Positions 17,409 through 25,788 of a stretch of 64,000 nucleotides of DNA are shown one piece after another; the first letter of the stretch is position 1; each line of letters opens with the position of its first letter. Source of the DNA: Candidatus Obscuribacterales bacterium (GTDB lineage Bacteria > Cyanobacteriota > Vampirovibrionia > Obscuribacterales > Obscuribacteraceae). Under the pieces are notes generated by a model. It had not been told where the DNA came from. It made no database searches and saw only the letters and a list, made by a program, of their open reading frames with translations. The translations under genes and the position numbers were made by a program. Where the stretch lies: NCBI GenBank assembly GCA_021732085.1, contig JAKFVQ010000021.1, positions 248,001 to 312,000 on the forward strand, in the 5' to 3' direction.

Positions 17409-18506
17409 ATGGATACACTTTCTGATGTTTTGAATTCGGTGCGTTTTCAGGGCGCCATGTACGGACTGATTGATTGCACCGCGCCCTGGGGATTTCGGAT
17501 GCCGCGGGCGGAAGGGCATATCCGCTTGACTATGGTTGTGCGCGGGGAATGCATCATCCAATTTGTTGGCGAGGCCGATGCGCTTGCCGTGAAGGCGGGG
17601 GAGCTTTTGTTGGCGAAGAAGGATGCTGTTTGCGAGTTTATGGATTCGCGGGGAAGCATCGTTATGCCCATCGAGGAGTTGTGCTCGAATATGCCCACGC
17701 GTGGGCAGCGGTTGAGGGTGGGTGGTCGTAGTTCAACTGTGTGCGGTAATGGTGCGAATGGTAAGCATCACGATGATGGTAAGCCAGGTGAGTCTGTTGC
17801 CAAATCTGGTTCTGCGGATTGTGGCGGTGGTGGGCATCGTCATGATGTTGAGCCGGGGGCGGCTGGTGGCGATCCTGGTTCTGCGCATGGTGACGCTAAT
17901 ATTGAATCGGTGACTTCGCTCATGCTCGGATGTTTTACTTTGGATGCAAATCAGCGAAATCCATTTATCGCTTCGTTGCCTGATGTGATTCATCTTAATT
18001 CGGACCATGTGGGATCTGAAGCTGGACTGGAATCCACAATTCGATTGTTAACCTCTGAAGTCGCAGGAAACGGACCTGGTGGAGATATTCTCGTGGGTCG
18101 ATTGTCCGAAGCGATACTTGTTCAAATAATCAGAGCTTACATTACGCAAATTAAGAACTGCAAGGAAACTCCCGGCTGGCTGAAGGCGATCGCAGATCCG
18201 CAGATTGGTTCAGCGTTGAGTTTGATTCACGAGAAACCGGAGGCACCGTGGACGGTGGCTAGCCTGGCTGATGCCGTGAACATGTCGCGTACATCTTTCG
18301 CAACACGCTTCGCATCGTTGGTAAACGAAACGCCGATTGATTATCTCACTTCATGGCGCATGCAGAAGGCGGTATCTCTCCTTCGAGATGGCGATGCCAA
18401 TGTCGAATACATTGGTAGCGCCGTTGGCTACACTTCGAGAGCCGCATTTGCGAAGGCTTTTAAGAAGGAGTTCGGGCGCTCACCCGGCGAATTCCGAGAT
18501 GGTTGA
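17409..18506 (+). CDS. AraC-family transcriptional regulator with Gly/His-rich insert
   Basis: Residues ~1-95 form a cupin-type sensor (AraC-binding/cupin_6 style: HIRLTMVVRGECIIQF...AVKAGELLLAKK). Residues ~255-365 are the double helix-turn-helix: TVASLADAVNMSRTSFATRF and IGSAVGYTSRAAFAKAFKKEFGRSPGEFR. Between them, ~104-164 is a Gly/His/Asp-rich low-complexity insert that is absent from ordinary relatives and interrupts the sensor before LMLGCFTLDANQRNPF. The insert has many His and Asp residues and may bind metal, or it may be a recent repeat expansion. The gene is divergent from azoR and probably senses a substrate of that enzyme. Confidence 0.85.
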   Translation: MDTLSDVLNSVRFQGAMYGLIDCTAPWGFRMPRAEGHIRLTMVVRGECIIQFVGEADALAVKAGELLLAKKDAVCEFMDSRGSIVMPIEELCSNMPTRGQRLRVGGRSSTVCGNGANGKHHDDGKPGESVAKSGSADCGGGGHRHDVEPGAAGGDPGSAHGDANIESVTSLMLGCFTLDANQRNPFIASLPDVIHLNSDHVGSEAGLESTIRLLTSEVAGNGPGGDILVGRLSEAILVQIIRAYITQIKNCKETPGWLKAIADPQIGSALSLIHEKPEAPWTVASLADAVNMSRTSFATRFASLVNETPIDYLTSWRMQKAVSLLRDGDANVEYIGSAVGYTSRAAFAKAFKKEFGRSPGEFRDG

Positions 18507-18643
18507 GCATGTTCGCAAGGATGTTCCGAGGATACTGTTCTTCTGGAACGAACAGAAAGGAGCCTGTTCTATATTCTAGAACATAGAACGCACTTCTCTA
18601 GTAAGCATGAGCACGCAATGGCGAGCGTCCTATGCCACCAAAA

Positions 18644-19093
18644 TCAGTCTCTGTAGACAATTCTGCTTTGGCTAAGCCAGTATTCTAAGTCTTCAACGTC
18701 CTGGAAATCTAATAAGGCTTCAGTAAGATCGTCCACCTCAGAGGGCTCTAATCGGTAGAGCTTGCATATTATTCCATAATTTATCGACTCATTTCCTAGC
18801 CGTTTGATCAGCTGGCGCTGCACAATTTCTAAGCCTTTATTGCGTTCCCATTTTCTGACGTATTTCATGGCTATTAACCAATGTTGCAAATCCTCTATCG
18901 AAGTGAAATCGTATATTGCTCCTGGCAGATTGTGCAACTGGTCAATCGATAGTTGACCGACTCTTTCCAAAATCTTCTTATCGATTCCAACAAATCGGTT
19001 CGCCAAAAGGTCCTGACTCATTTCACGGGCACATTTTAATCCGCCCGCACGTTCCCAGCTCGTGATGTATTCCATGATCGGATCCCACCTCAT
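18644..19093 (-). pseudogene. DUF4351 double-repeat remnant of an Rpn-type protein
   Basis: The 149-residue ORF has an N-terminal piece typical of the linker in cyanobacterial Rpn proteins (MEYITSWERAGG...) followed by two DUF4351 units: LLANRFVGIDKKIL...FTSIEDLQHWL and LIKRLGNESINYG...FQDVEDLEYWL. The nuclease domain is missing. Upstream, in another frame at 19094-19170, the end of a third unit (NFNVEEDLMNWL) is still readable. I infer a decayed or rearranged Rpn/DUF4351 gene; a stand-alone small protein is possible. Confidence 0.6.
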
Positions 19094-19435
19094 TAGACCA
19101 GTCTACCCCAGAGCTTTCTTTTGAGCTAAGCCAATTCATAAGATCTTCTTCGACGTTGAAATTTCATAATATTGAGCCGTTAATGCCTGGAGGTTTGCGA
19201 AGGTGAAAGGCGTCAAGGCAAGTGATCTTTTTGAAATTGCTCAGCTCGCTTTGTGAATTCGTGAGCTGTGGCGTATCTGCGATTCAATTTTGAGTTCGCG
19301 GATGACCCCCTTTACGGAGCTAGATATTTGAGAATGCTCCATAGTTCAGTATCATATTCTTCAATATTTGATTCGTTTTGCCTTGCCTTGCCTTGCCCTG
19401 CTTCCTATTCTCTTGGTGTGCGATTGGTATTGAAA
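19094..19435. other. intergenic region with DUF4351 fragment and short tandem repeat
   Basis: Minus-strand bases 19094-19170 encode the end of a further DUF4351 unit in a frame different from its neighbour. At about 19378-19400 there is a GCCTT/CCTTG pentamer repeated three to four times. I see no complete gene. Confidence 0.45.
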
Positions 19436-20422
19436 TCAAAGTCGGCGGAATGCGTACTTGTTGCATTTTGGGCTGCCACCATTATTGCACCAGATGCAGT
19501 CGTTGCAATTTGTGCATTTGTTGCAGTCTTGCGAGCCCTGGCAAGCATGGTTTGAGTAAATCAATGGACGGGAGGTAGAGCTCGAACCTCTTGACGCAAA
19601 TGCGAGTCCCACGACTGAGCCTGCTCCCAGAAGCGCTAGCCAGAATGTTGGTGACTTCAGAAATCCTCGTACCGGTTGCGAATAGTTTTTGACGCTTTTC
19701 CCGGCCTTCTTAATTCCCTTACCCACAGCTTTGAGTAATGCTGAATCATCATTTCCAATAATGCCTTTTTTGCGAAGCTTTTCCTCAGCTACTTTTGCAA
19801 ACTCTGAACTTGGCTGGATTGCTTCTAAAATCATCTCGATCTGATCAGAAAGGGCCGCATCGACTGGAGGAGTCTTGTCGGGCCAAATTGTTTTTTCCAG
19901 AGAATGAACTCGGTCAACCAGTAGTCCTGAGTTAAGCTTGCCCAACAAGTTCAGTTCTACCATTGAAACCAGCTGAAAGCTCGTATTCAGCCAACATGGT
20001 TTTGCCCTTTGAGTCGACCAATTTGGCACCGTCAGTTTTTCCTGAACCAGATGTGCTACTAATTCATCCGACGGGCGCAGGGACAGCAGCACCAGATTGA
20101 GACGGTCATTCAAGTTACCAGTCTTGTTTGAGCCTTCACCAAAAACAGAATCTTCCAGAATACTAAGTCTTTGTAGCGTTGGCTTCTTAGGTTGTGATTT
20201 ACCGAGAATGTCCAACTCCAGAAGTGATAACCTCTCAAAAATTGTGAATTGCGATGCCGTATGCGTTATGTTTGGAGGAATGTCTGGCATGGCTGGAACA
20301 TTTTGCGCCAAACATTCATTCTGAAAAACAAGCACCAACACTATTTGGATTAATATCGCTTCGCGAACGCTGTTCGGTTTCACTGCGCTGACCCATGCCA
20401 CTAAAATATTATTCGCCTGCAC
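19436..20422 (-). CDS. secreted or membrane-anchored RLxxLE-repeat protein with Cys-rich tail
   Basis: A 328-residue protein with an N-terminal hydrophobic segment (~22-36, then CLAQN, a likely signal cleavage site). Four imperfect repeats follow: RLSLLELDILGK, RLSILEDSVFGE, RLNLVLLSLRP and RVHSLEKTIWP. I associate this repeat with proteins of cyanobacterial relatives; its function is unknown. A second hydrophobic helix sits at ~262-282 (FWLALLGAGSVVGLAF), and the C-terminus has eight cysteines in CxxC-like spacing. GTG start overlaps the preceding gene by 14 bases, so it is probably translationally coupled. Confidence 0.6.
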   Translation of the reverse strand: MQANNILVAWVSAVKPNSVREAILIQIVLVLVFQNECLAQNVPAMPDIPPNITHTASQFTIFERLSLLELDILGKSQPKKPTLQRLSILEDSVFGEGSNKTGNLNDRLNLVLLSLRPSDELVAHLVQEKLTVPNWSTQRAKPCWLNTSFQLVSMVELNLLGKLNSGLLVDRVHSLEKTIWPDKTPPVDAALSDQIEMILEAIQPSSEFAKVAEEKLRKKGIIGNDDSALLKAVGKGIKKAGKSVKNYSQPVRGFLKSPTFWLALLGAGSVVGLAFASRGSSSTSRPLIYSNHACQGSQDCNKCTNCNDCIWCNNGGSPKCNKYAFRRL

Positions 20423-20693
20423 CGCAGAGTTTGCAGGCTACACCACCCCTATCTTTTGCTTCTTTTCTTGTTATCTCAATACAATGAGTACAGCGTTTGG
20501 CAGCGCTGCAGCTTGGGATGTGATACTTGAGTGAATTTACATTGAACATCACTCTGTCTGACCCTTTTGCCTGCAAATTGATTCGTTCGGAATGTACTGG
20601 TTGCGATTGGAAAAGTGAAACCACAATGGCAGCTGTTAATATGCCCGTTTTCAACACTTGCTGCTCCCATTGTTTTCTTCGTAGCGCAGGCAC
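20409..20693 (-). CDS. small secreted Cys-rich protein
   Basis: 94 residues: hydrophobic signal-like stretch at ~15-27, then a compact domain with KYHIPSC..A..CTHCIEITRKEAKDRGG.ACKLCG. The YH...C, CxxC and CxxC arrangement suggests a small metal-binding or disulphide module that resembles a phosphotriester-repair (Ada N-terminal) zinc finger only loosely. It is followed with overlap by the RLxxLE-repeat gene, so the two probably act together in the envelope. Confidence 0.55.
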   Translation of the reverse strand: MPALRRKQWEQQVLKTGILTAAIVVSLFQSQPVHSERINLQAKGSDRVMFNVNSLKYHIPSCSAAKRCTHCIEITRKEAKDRGGVACKLCGAGE

Positions 20694-20888
20694 TGGGTTC
20701 AGGAGCCATCACCAGCTCGCTGCTGTCATTGTTATTCCGATTTTTGCTTGCAAGATAACTCTCTTGAAAAGTGCAAATTAGCAACCGTGTTTTTTTTTGT
20801 AATTCTCGCTGAAAGGGACCCAGAACGAATCGGGCTACCCCAAAAGAAAAACGACATCGTTTGGAGTTGCTATGCATTCGTCTTTACT

Positions 20889-20936
20889 TGCCCTGCCCGG
20901 CATGATTCGAACATGCGACCTCGTGGTTCGTAGCCA
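20889..20936 (-). other. 3' half of tRNA-Arg(ACG), candidate att site
   Basis: On the minus strand this is a perfect tRNA T-arm (GCATG-TTCGAAT-CATGC at 20900-20916), a variable loop AGGTC, an anticodon loop CTACGAA (anticodon ACG) and three base pairs of anticodon stem. The D-arm and the 5' acceptor strand complementary to CGGGCAG are absent. It lies 345 bases upstream of a tyrosine integrase, so it is best read as the att duplicate left by integration into the tRNA gene, not as a functional tRNA. Confidence 0.7.
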
Positions 20937-21082
20937 TCTCCCAGGGGCATTTCTGGAGATGGACAGAGGTTCGTAGATGTTGATATAATAAGACTTTGTG
21001 GCATTATGAGATTTTCTCAATTGTTCGAAAAATACACGATTTTTCCTCCAAAAGGGGCCAACGAGGGGCCAACAAATGACCC

Positions 21083-21214
21083 TATGGTTTATAACCACGT
21101 GGTCAAAAATTGCGCGACACTTTTAGTATGCGCGACCTTATGGTCTCTAACCATGTGGTCACGTAGGACCGTTGGCCCCTTGTCCGTGACCGCATGATTC
21201 CAACCATGTGGGCA
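21083..21214 (+). repeat. three imperfect 23-bp direct repeats, candidate integrase arm sites
   Basis: Copies at 21083-21105, 21139-21161 and 21192-21214 share the form TATGG(T)...TAACCA(C/T)GTGGTCA with starts 56 and 53 bases apart, and each is preceded by a GACC. The core is itself partly palindromic (GGT...ACC). An inverted pair AAGGGGCCAAC / GTTGGCCCCTT (around 21051 and 21171) encloses them. Position between the tRNA fragment and the integrase start suits arm-type binding sites or an excisionase control region. Confidence 0.5.
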
Positions 21215-21280
21215 AATGGCGAAAGAAGAGAGGAATGGAAACGCTGATAAATACTACATTTGATGCTGGAGTAGAAAGGA

Positions 21281-22498
21281 ATGGCAGAAACTAAGCGAAT
21301 CAATTTCACCAAGAAAACTTTGGAGGATCTCAGCTTGCCAGACGGGAATAAGAGGCAAGAACGCTATTACGACACCAAGGCAAGAGGCCTGTTTGTCCTA
21401 GTCACTGGAGCCGGAGTGAAGACATTCTACGTGCGGCGCAAAGTGAAGGGTAAGTCGGAGCTATTCTTGCTTGGCAGATTCCCTGAGCTTACTATCGAAC
21501 AGGCTCGCGCGAAAGCTGGCGGCTTTCATGCATCTGTGACAGAAGGCAAGAATGTTGCTCAGGCGAAACGGGCTGAGAAAGCCGAACTTACTATAGGTGA
21601 ACTATTCGAAGAGTATGTAGAGCGCCATCTAAAAAAGAGCAGGAAGACGTGGCAGGCTCAGCAAGAAAATATTGAGCGTTATTTTGGTCCCTGGAAGAAT
21701 CACAAATTATCCGCAATTACTCGAGAGGATGTTGAACTCCTGCATGGAGCATTAGGGAAAAAGCGAGGTCACTACTCTGCAAATCGAGCTCTCGATCTTT
21801 TGCGGGCTGCGTACAACAAGGCAATCAATTGGCACCTGTACAAAGGCGAGAATCCAGCAGTTGGCATTTCTGAATTCAAAGAGCAACCTCGTGAACGCGC
21901 TCTGCAGGCTGATGAAATGCAGCGATTTTTCGAAGCAGTGGAGACGGAACCGGACGAGAACTTCAAGGACTTCATTAATCTCTGTCTTTGGACTGGTCAG
22001 AGAAAATCAAATGTACTGGCGATGCGATGGGCAGACATTGACTTTAAAAGTAAGACCTGGACTATACCCGGCGAGAAAATGAAAAATGGTCAATCTCTTG
22101 TATTAGCGTTGAGCCAGTCTGAACTGGAGTTGCTTGAGAAGAGGCGGACACTTGGAGAATGGGTGTTCCCCGGCGCCGGCAGTACCGGACATTATGTCGA
22201 ACCAAAACGAGCATGGCATAGGTTGCTGAAACGAGCACAAATTGAAAACTTACATATCCACGATTTGCGTAGAAGTTTGGCATCTTTTATGGCGAATTCT
22301 GGAGCTGATGTATCGCTGATCAAGAGTGCACTCAACCACAAAGACATTCAGACCACGATAAATGTATATGTACGGACCGCAAGATCTGCAGAGCTGGATG
22401 CGCGTGAAAAGGCGCACGAGCTGATGAAGCAGTACAGTAAAAAAGACGAAGGCAAAGTGAGTGATATAGAAAAGAAGCGAGCAGAAAAGAGCAAGTAA
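21281..22498 (+). CDS. int: P4-type tyrosine integrase
   Basis: Catalyses site-specific integration and excision of the island at a tRNA gene. Residues ~5-90 are the DUF4102-type arm-binding domain (YYDTKARGLFVLVTGAGVKTF...LGRFPELTIEQAR). Residues ~104-185 are the SAM-like core-binding domain. The catalytic domain has R241 (TGQRKSN), K268, H327-x-x-R330 (HDLRRSL), H353 (LNHKD) and nucleophile Y363 (NVYVRT), all present. Length 405 is normal. GTAGAAAGGA precedes the ATG. It reads away from the tRNA-Arg fragment, as usual for tRNA-targeting islands. Confidence 0.95.
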   Translation: MAETKRINFTKKTLEDLSLPDGNKRQERYYDTKARGLFVLVTGAGVKTFYVRRKVKGKSELFLLGRFPELTIEQARAKAGGFHASVTEGKNVAQAKRAEKAELTIGELFEEYVERHLKKSRKTWQAQQENIERYFGPWKNHKLSAITREDVELLHGALGKKRGHYSANRALDLLRAAYNKAINWHLYKGENPAVGISEFKEQPRERALQADEMQRFFEAVETEPDENFKDFINLCLWTGQRKSNVLAMRWADIDFKSKTWTIPGEKMKNGQSLVLALSQSELELLEKRRTLGEWVFPGAGSTGHYVEPKRAWHRLLKRAQIENLHIHDLRRSLASFMANSGADVSLIKSALNHKDIQTTINVYVRTARSAELDAREKAHELMKQYSKKDEGKVSDIEKKRAEKSK

Positions 22499-22520
22499 GT
22501 TGAATTTTGAGGAACACAAC

Positions 22521-22733
22521 ATGGAAACATGCCCTCGCTGTGGCGCAGTCCGCAAGAAACTCTCGAAAACATGCATCAGGTGCTCACTTCAAACGTGCGG
22601 AAGCAGGACTTGCGGTGTCACCATTGAAGGTGACATTGCAAAAAGAGTAACCCTCATTCGTGCATTCTGGGTTTGTCAGAATTGTATCCGTAATGGAGTT
22701 GCAATGGCATTCCGCCGGCGCAAAAAGCGATAA
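22521..22733 (+). CDS. small zinc-ribbon protein
   Basis: 70 residues with CPRCG, CIRC, C..RTC and CQNC cysteine pairs, i.e. two zinc ribbons, and a basic RRRKKR end. It starts 22 bases after the integrase stop; GAGGAA precedes the ATG at 22521, which I prefer to the upstream TTG. Its position behind the integrase suggests co-transcription and a possible accessory role in recombination or regulation, but this is inferred only from context. Confidence 0.6.
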   Translation: METCPRCGAVRKKLSKTCIRCSLQTCGSRTCGVTIEGDIAKRVTLIRAFWVCQNCIRNGVAMAFRRRKKR

Positions 22734-22819
22734 CAAAGAATGGAATTCTGCATAAGGACGCTCATAGAGCTGCTGCAAGCCTAAGGCGAGAACGCGTGCG
22801 GAGCCGTGAATCCATATTT

Positions 22820-22972
22820 TTCTGTTTGACGCTGGGCTGGCGTGCGCTAGGCTTTTTGCCGGGCAGGCAGCGGAGCGCTTGCCGTCAAGTTTGACTGCGT
22901 CAATGTTCGCGCTCAGTCGCCTGCACCGCCTGCCAGAATTGCGCGCGCCAGGGGACCCGGCGTCAAACAGAA
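22820..22972. repeat. 153-bp imperfect inverted-repeat element
   Basis: The ends TTCTGTTTGACGC (22820) and GCGTCAAACAGAA (22960-22972) are exact inverted copies, and pairing continues inward (CTGGCGTGCGC against GCGCGCGCCAG; GGCAGGC against GCCTGCC). The structure fills the gap between two convergent genes. It could be a small non-autonomous element, a REP-like hairpin or a bidirectional terminator. A related piece, GGCGTCAAACGGA, occurs at ~24191 on the other side of the next gene. Confidence 0.55.
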
Positions 22973-22991
22973 GTATAGTCAATCCGAAAAG

Positions 22992-24107
22992 TCATTCGTC
23001 AGAACGTTTCGTTTTCAAAGATTGTATAAGAGACTTGGCGACACAATTGTTCAGCATCAAATACTTCTTAAGGCTTTCTTGTACAACACCTTTGATTATG
23101 TTTCCCAGGTATTCCTTTTCCAACGAGCGCAGCCTCATGCCAGATTTTGTTGACAAAATCGTGCTAATTCCCTTGCTGATTTCATTTTCCGAAATGTCGC
23201 TCTCGTGCTCGTCCAGTAGATGATTCGCCCTGGCATATTCGTTCAACGTTTTTGCTATCTCGGCATTTAAATCGTGTATCGAGTATTTTTCGGGAACGGG
23301 ATCGTTGTTGAAGAAAACCAGTGAAAGTCGCTCCTTTCGATCTGTCCACTGTATGGCGCATTCAATGTTCAGTTGCTCCTTGTCACCTGAGAATTCCCAC
23401 TCACCAGAGAAGCAAATTGGGACATCATTTACTTTGGCGTGGTTGCTGTTTAGCCATCTGAGATAATCCGATATGCCAGCGCTGAATTGAAACGTTTCTC
23501 GCTTGTTGCATTTGGGTTCGGCCAAGTCGATGCGGAGAGTTTTGTTCAAAAAAGCTAACTCACGCAATCGACCTGTAAGCTCCTCAAATTCAAATGCTTG
23601 ATTCTCCTTGTTCTCATAGACTTCAGCAAAGATTTCCTTATCCGGCAGTATTGTAACTCGTGTACCATGCTTGTCAGTATCGCCGATGAATTCGAGTGGA
23701 GCTAAGTCTTCTCCTCGTTGATAAGCCTTCTTGTATAGTTTGCCATCTCTGAAGTTTTCTACTTCAAGCCTTTCGCTCAGGGCATTAACTACAGCCATCG
23801 CAAATCCCGTAGGACAGCCCAGAGTGGTAAATACGACCTCGACTCCAGATTTGCCCGTTTTTTCAGACACACCTGTTGTAATTCCGAGACCATCATCTTC
23901 GACCGATACAGAGCCGTCGCTGTTCAATGTAACCGCAATGTGATGGCAGTCTCCGGCGTTGTGTTCGTCGAGGCAGTTGTAAACGAGTTCCCAGACCAGC
24001 TGTTGCAGGCCTCTGGCATCCGTGCTGCCGATCCATAATTTTGGCCGTACACGTACAGCTTCAAGTCCTTCAAGCACCTGTATTTCAGTGTCGTTATATT
24101 CGTTCAA
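22992..24107 (-). CDS. GyrB/ParE-like GHKL ATPase without TOPRIM domain
   Basis: The first 110 residues follow GyrB closely: RPKLWIGSTD, GLQQLVWELVYNCLDEHNAG (E40, N44, D47) and DDGLGI (71-76). The transducer domain then ends in STKSGMRLRSLEKEYLGNIIKGVV, the place where GyrB has its QTK loop. The protein stops there, so TOPRIM and tail are missing. The ATP-lid block with GLHGVG, normally between EVV..L and the VVNALS helix, is replaced by a short CPTGFAMA, so ATP turnover may be altered or lost. At 371 residues this is a stand-alone ATPase module, perhaps a decoy, sensor or dominant gyrase modulator. No partner TOPRIM gene lies nearby. Confidence 0.75.
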   Translation of the reverse strand: MNEYNDTEIQVLEGLEAVRVRPKLWIGSTDARGLQQLVWELVYNCLDEHNAGDCHHIAVTLNSDGSVSVEDDGLGITTGVSEKTGKSGVEVVFTTLGCPTGFAMAVVNALSERLEVENFRDGKLYKKAYQRGEDLAPLEFIGDTDKHGTRVTILPDKEIFAEVYENKENQAFEFEELTGRLRELAFLNKTLRIDLAEPKCNKRETFQFSAGISDYLRWLNSNHAKVNDVPICFSGEWEFSGDKEQLNIECAIQWTDRKERLSLVFFNNDPVPEKYSIHDLNAEIAKTLNEYARANHLLDEHESDISENEISKGISTILSTKSGMRLRSLEKEYLGNIIKGVVQESLKKYLMLNNCVAKSLIQSLKTKRSDE

Positions 24108-24338
24108 GTCCAGCCACCTTATTTATCTACTTCAATTTTACAGTTTTTGTTTCCCGGCGGTCAGATCAATCTTCGGGAAGCGAGGGAGCGGGCGTCAAAC
24201 GGATGTCCAGTCGATACGTGTTCATTTCGGCTTAGAGGCATTCAATCACAGACGCATTCAAATGCTCGATAATTAGGAAAGAGGAAATGACTATGCATCG
24301 GATATGCGAGAGATGTCTTTTGTGCATTTTATTGAGGA

Positions 24339-25745
24339 TTGAAGATGGGCCGAAGAAGCGGAAAAATTTCCACGAGCAGGCAAGTGACTTCTGCTCCAGC
24401 AGGACTAAGCAAAGCTGAGCAACGAAAGAGGTTGCTTGAATTAGACTCGGATTCGCTTGCAGCTGCTTTTCTTGAATTGTCCACACAAAATCCCGATGCA
24501 GCGGACGTAATTGACAGATTAACTACCAAACCAACTGAAAAATTTGATCGCATTGTTCGAAAGTTAGATGCGTTCAAAGACACGGAAGAGTTTTATGACT
24601 GGCGGAGGCTGACGACACTTTCACGCAAACTCGATTCATTGTTGAGTGAGATCAAGTCGTCTATTTCAGATCCGCGCCAAGGTATTGAGCTGGTAACAAA
24701 ATTCTTCGAATCCGATAGATACATCATGGAGAACTGTGACGATGACGGCATGGTTGGCGCTGTCTTCGAGGATGAGGCGAGTGACTTGTTTTGGTACTAT
24801 GCCGAGCAAATCGAAGACAAAGACTGGGTGTTCGATGTGGCCATGAAACTCGTCAAAGATGATGGCTACGGTTGTCGCTTCGGGCTGATGAGCAACACAC
24901 TGCAACTTACGCCAGATTCGATCCGGCATTTTATTTCCCGCTTGTTGAAAATGACGAATGGGAAAATGGCTGAGCGTGAGAATCGTGGACATATCATTAT
25001 GATTCAATCCATGGCAAAACAGATAAAGGATGCGGAACTTTACGAAAGGTGCGCATGGCTATTGGATAAAGAAATTTCGCAAAACAACATGATGGGAGTT
25101 GCGGAAGTCTACCTGCAATGCGGTGATGCTGACAGTGCTCTGGAATGGCTGAGTCGAATTCCAAAACAAAATGCGCGAAACGTATGGGGATTCGAAAAAC
25201 TTCTGCTTGAAATACACAAGCAGACCAACAATAGAGAGGAGACTTCCAATATTGCCTGGCGACAGTTTCATGAAGATCGGAATGTGAATTCATTTGAGAC
25301 GTTATTGTCCATGGTCGGACACGACCAGAAGGAGCAAATCATCAAGGATGAAGTCAAACTGATACATCAGAGCGCTCCGTTTTCAATCAGCGATCTTAAG
25401 TTTCTTGTTCAAGTCGGACGGCTGGAAGATGCATCAAAATATCTGGTGAAAAGAGCCAAGTATTTAGACGTGAACTATTTCGCCAGCTTAATTCCTGTTG
25501 CTGAAGTGCTGCAATCCAATAAACTTTACGTGCCTGCAAGTGTGATCTATAGAGCTTTAATTGACTCAATTCTGAATAGGTCGCAAGAAAGTGCTTATCA
25601 CCTTGCGGCAGATTATTTTAGGAAGCTCGGATCAATGGCTACCAAAGTTGATATATGGGGGAATCAGTATTCCCATTCTGATTACACTGGGCAACTGCGC
25701 CTTGCACATGGCGGAAAGATTGGCTTCTGGTCTCATCTGAAATAG
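24339..25745 (+). CDS. alpha-helical repeat protein, DUF6880-like
   Basis: 468 residues, almost wholly helical, with TPR/HEAT-like segments (e.g. YLQCGDADSALEWLSRIPKQ, VQVGRLEDASKYLVKRAKYL). An acidic block ...CDDDGMVGAVFEDEASDLFWYYAEQI and DDGYGCRF recalls DUF6880. Residues 1-25 are basic. No catalytic motif is visible. The next gene starts 43 bases downstream and is built similarly, so they are probably an operon and perhaps a complex. The family has no role that I can name with confidence. Confidence 0.5.
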   Translation: MKMGRRSGKISTSRQVTSAPAGLSKAEQRKRLLELDSDSLAAAFLELSTQNPDAADVIDRLTTKPTEKFDRIVRKLDAFKDTEEFYDWRRLTTLSRKLDSLLSEIKSSISDPRQGIELVTKFFESDRYIMENCDDDGMVGAVFEDEASDLFWYYAEQIEDKDWVFDVAMKLVKDDGYGCRFGLMSNTLQLTPDSIRHFISRLLKMTNGKMAERENRGHIIMIQSMAKQIKDAELYERCAWLLDKEISQNNMMGVAEVYLQCGDADSALEWLSRIPKQNARNVWGFEKLLLEIHKQTNNREETSNIAWRQFHEDRNVNSFETLLSMVGHDQKEQIIKDEVKLIHQSAPFSISDLKFLVQVGRLEDASKYLVKRAKYLDVNYFASLIPVAEVLQSNKLYVPASVIYRALIDSILNRSQESAYHLAADYFRKLGSMATKVDIWGNQYSHSDYTGQLRLAHGGKIGFWSHLK

Positions 25746-25788
25746 CTGAATTTATTTCGGCGCGAATCTAAAAACGGCTGGAGGAGAA

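Noticed and set aside
20476-20877. 133-codon minus-strand ORF
   Set aside because: Overlaps the small secreted protein in another frame and has no family features.
20889-20970. Complete tRNA-Arg gene
   Set aside because: No 5' acceptor strand complementary to CGGGCAG and no D-arm; only the 3' half is present.
21083-21214. Possible CRISPR array
   Set aside because: Only three imperfect repeats with unequal spacing, no cas genes; better read as integrase arm sites.
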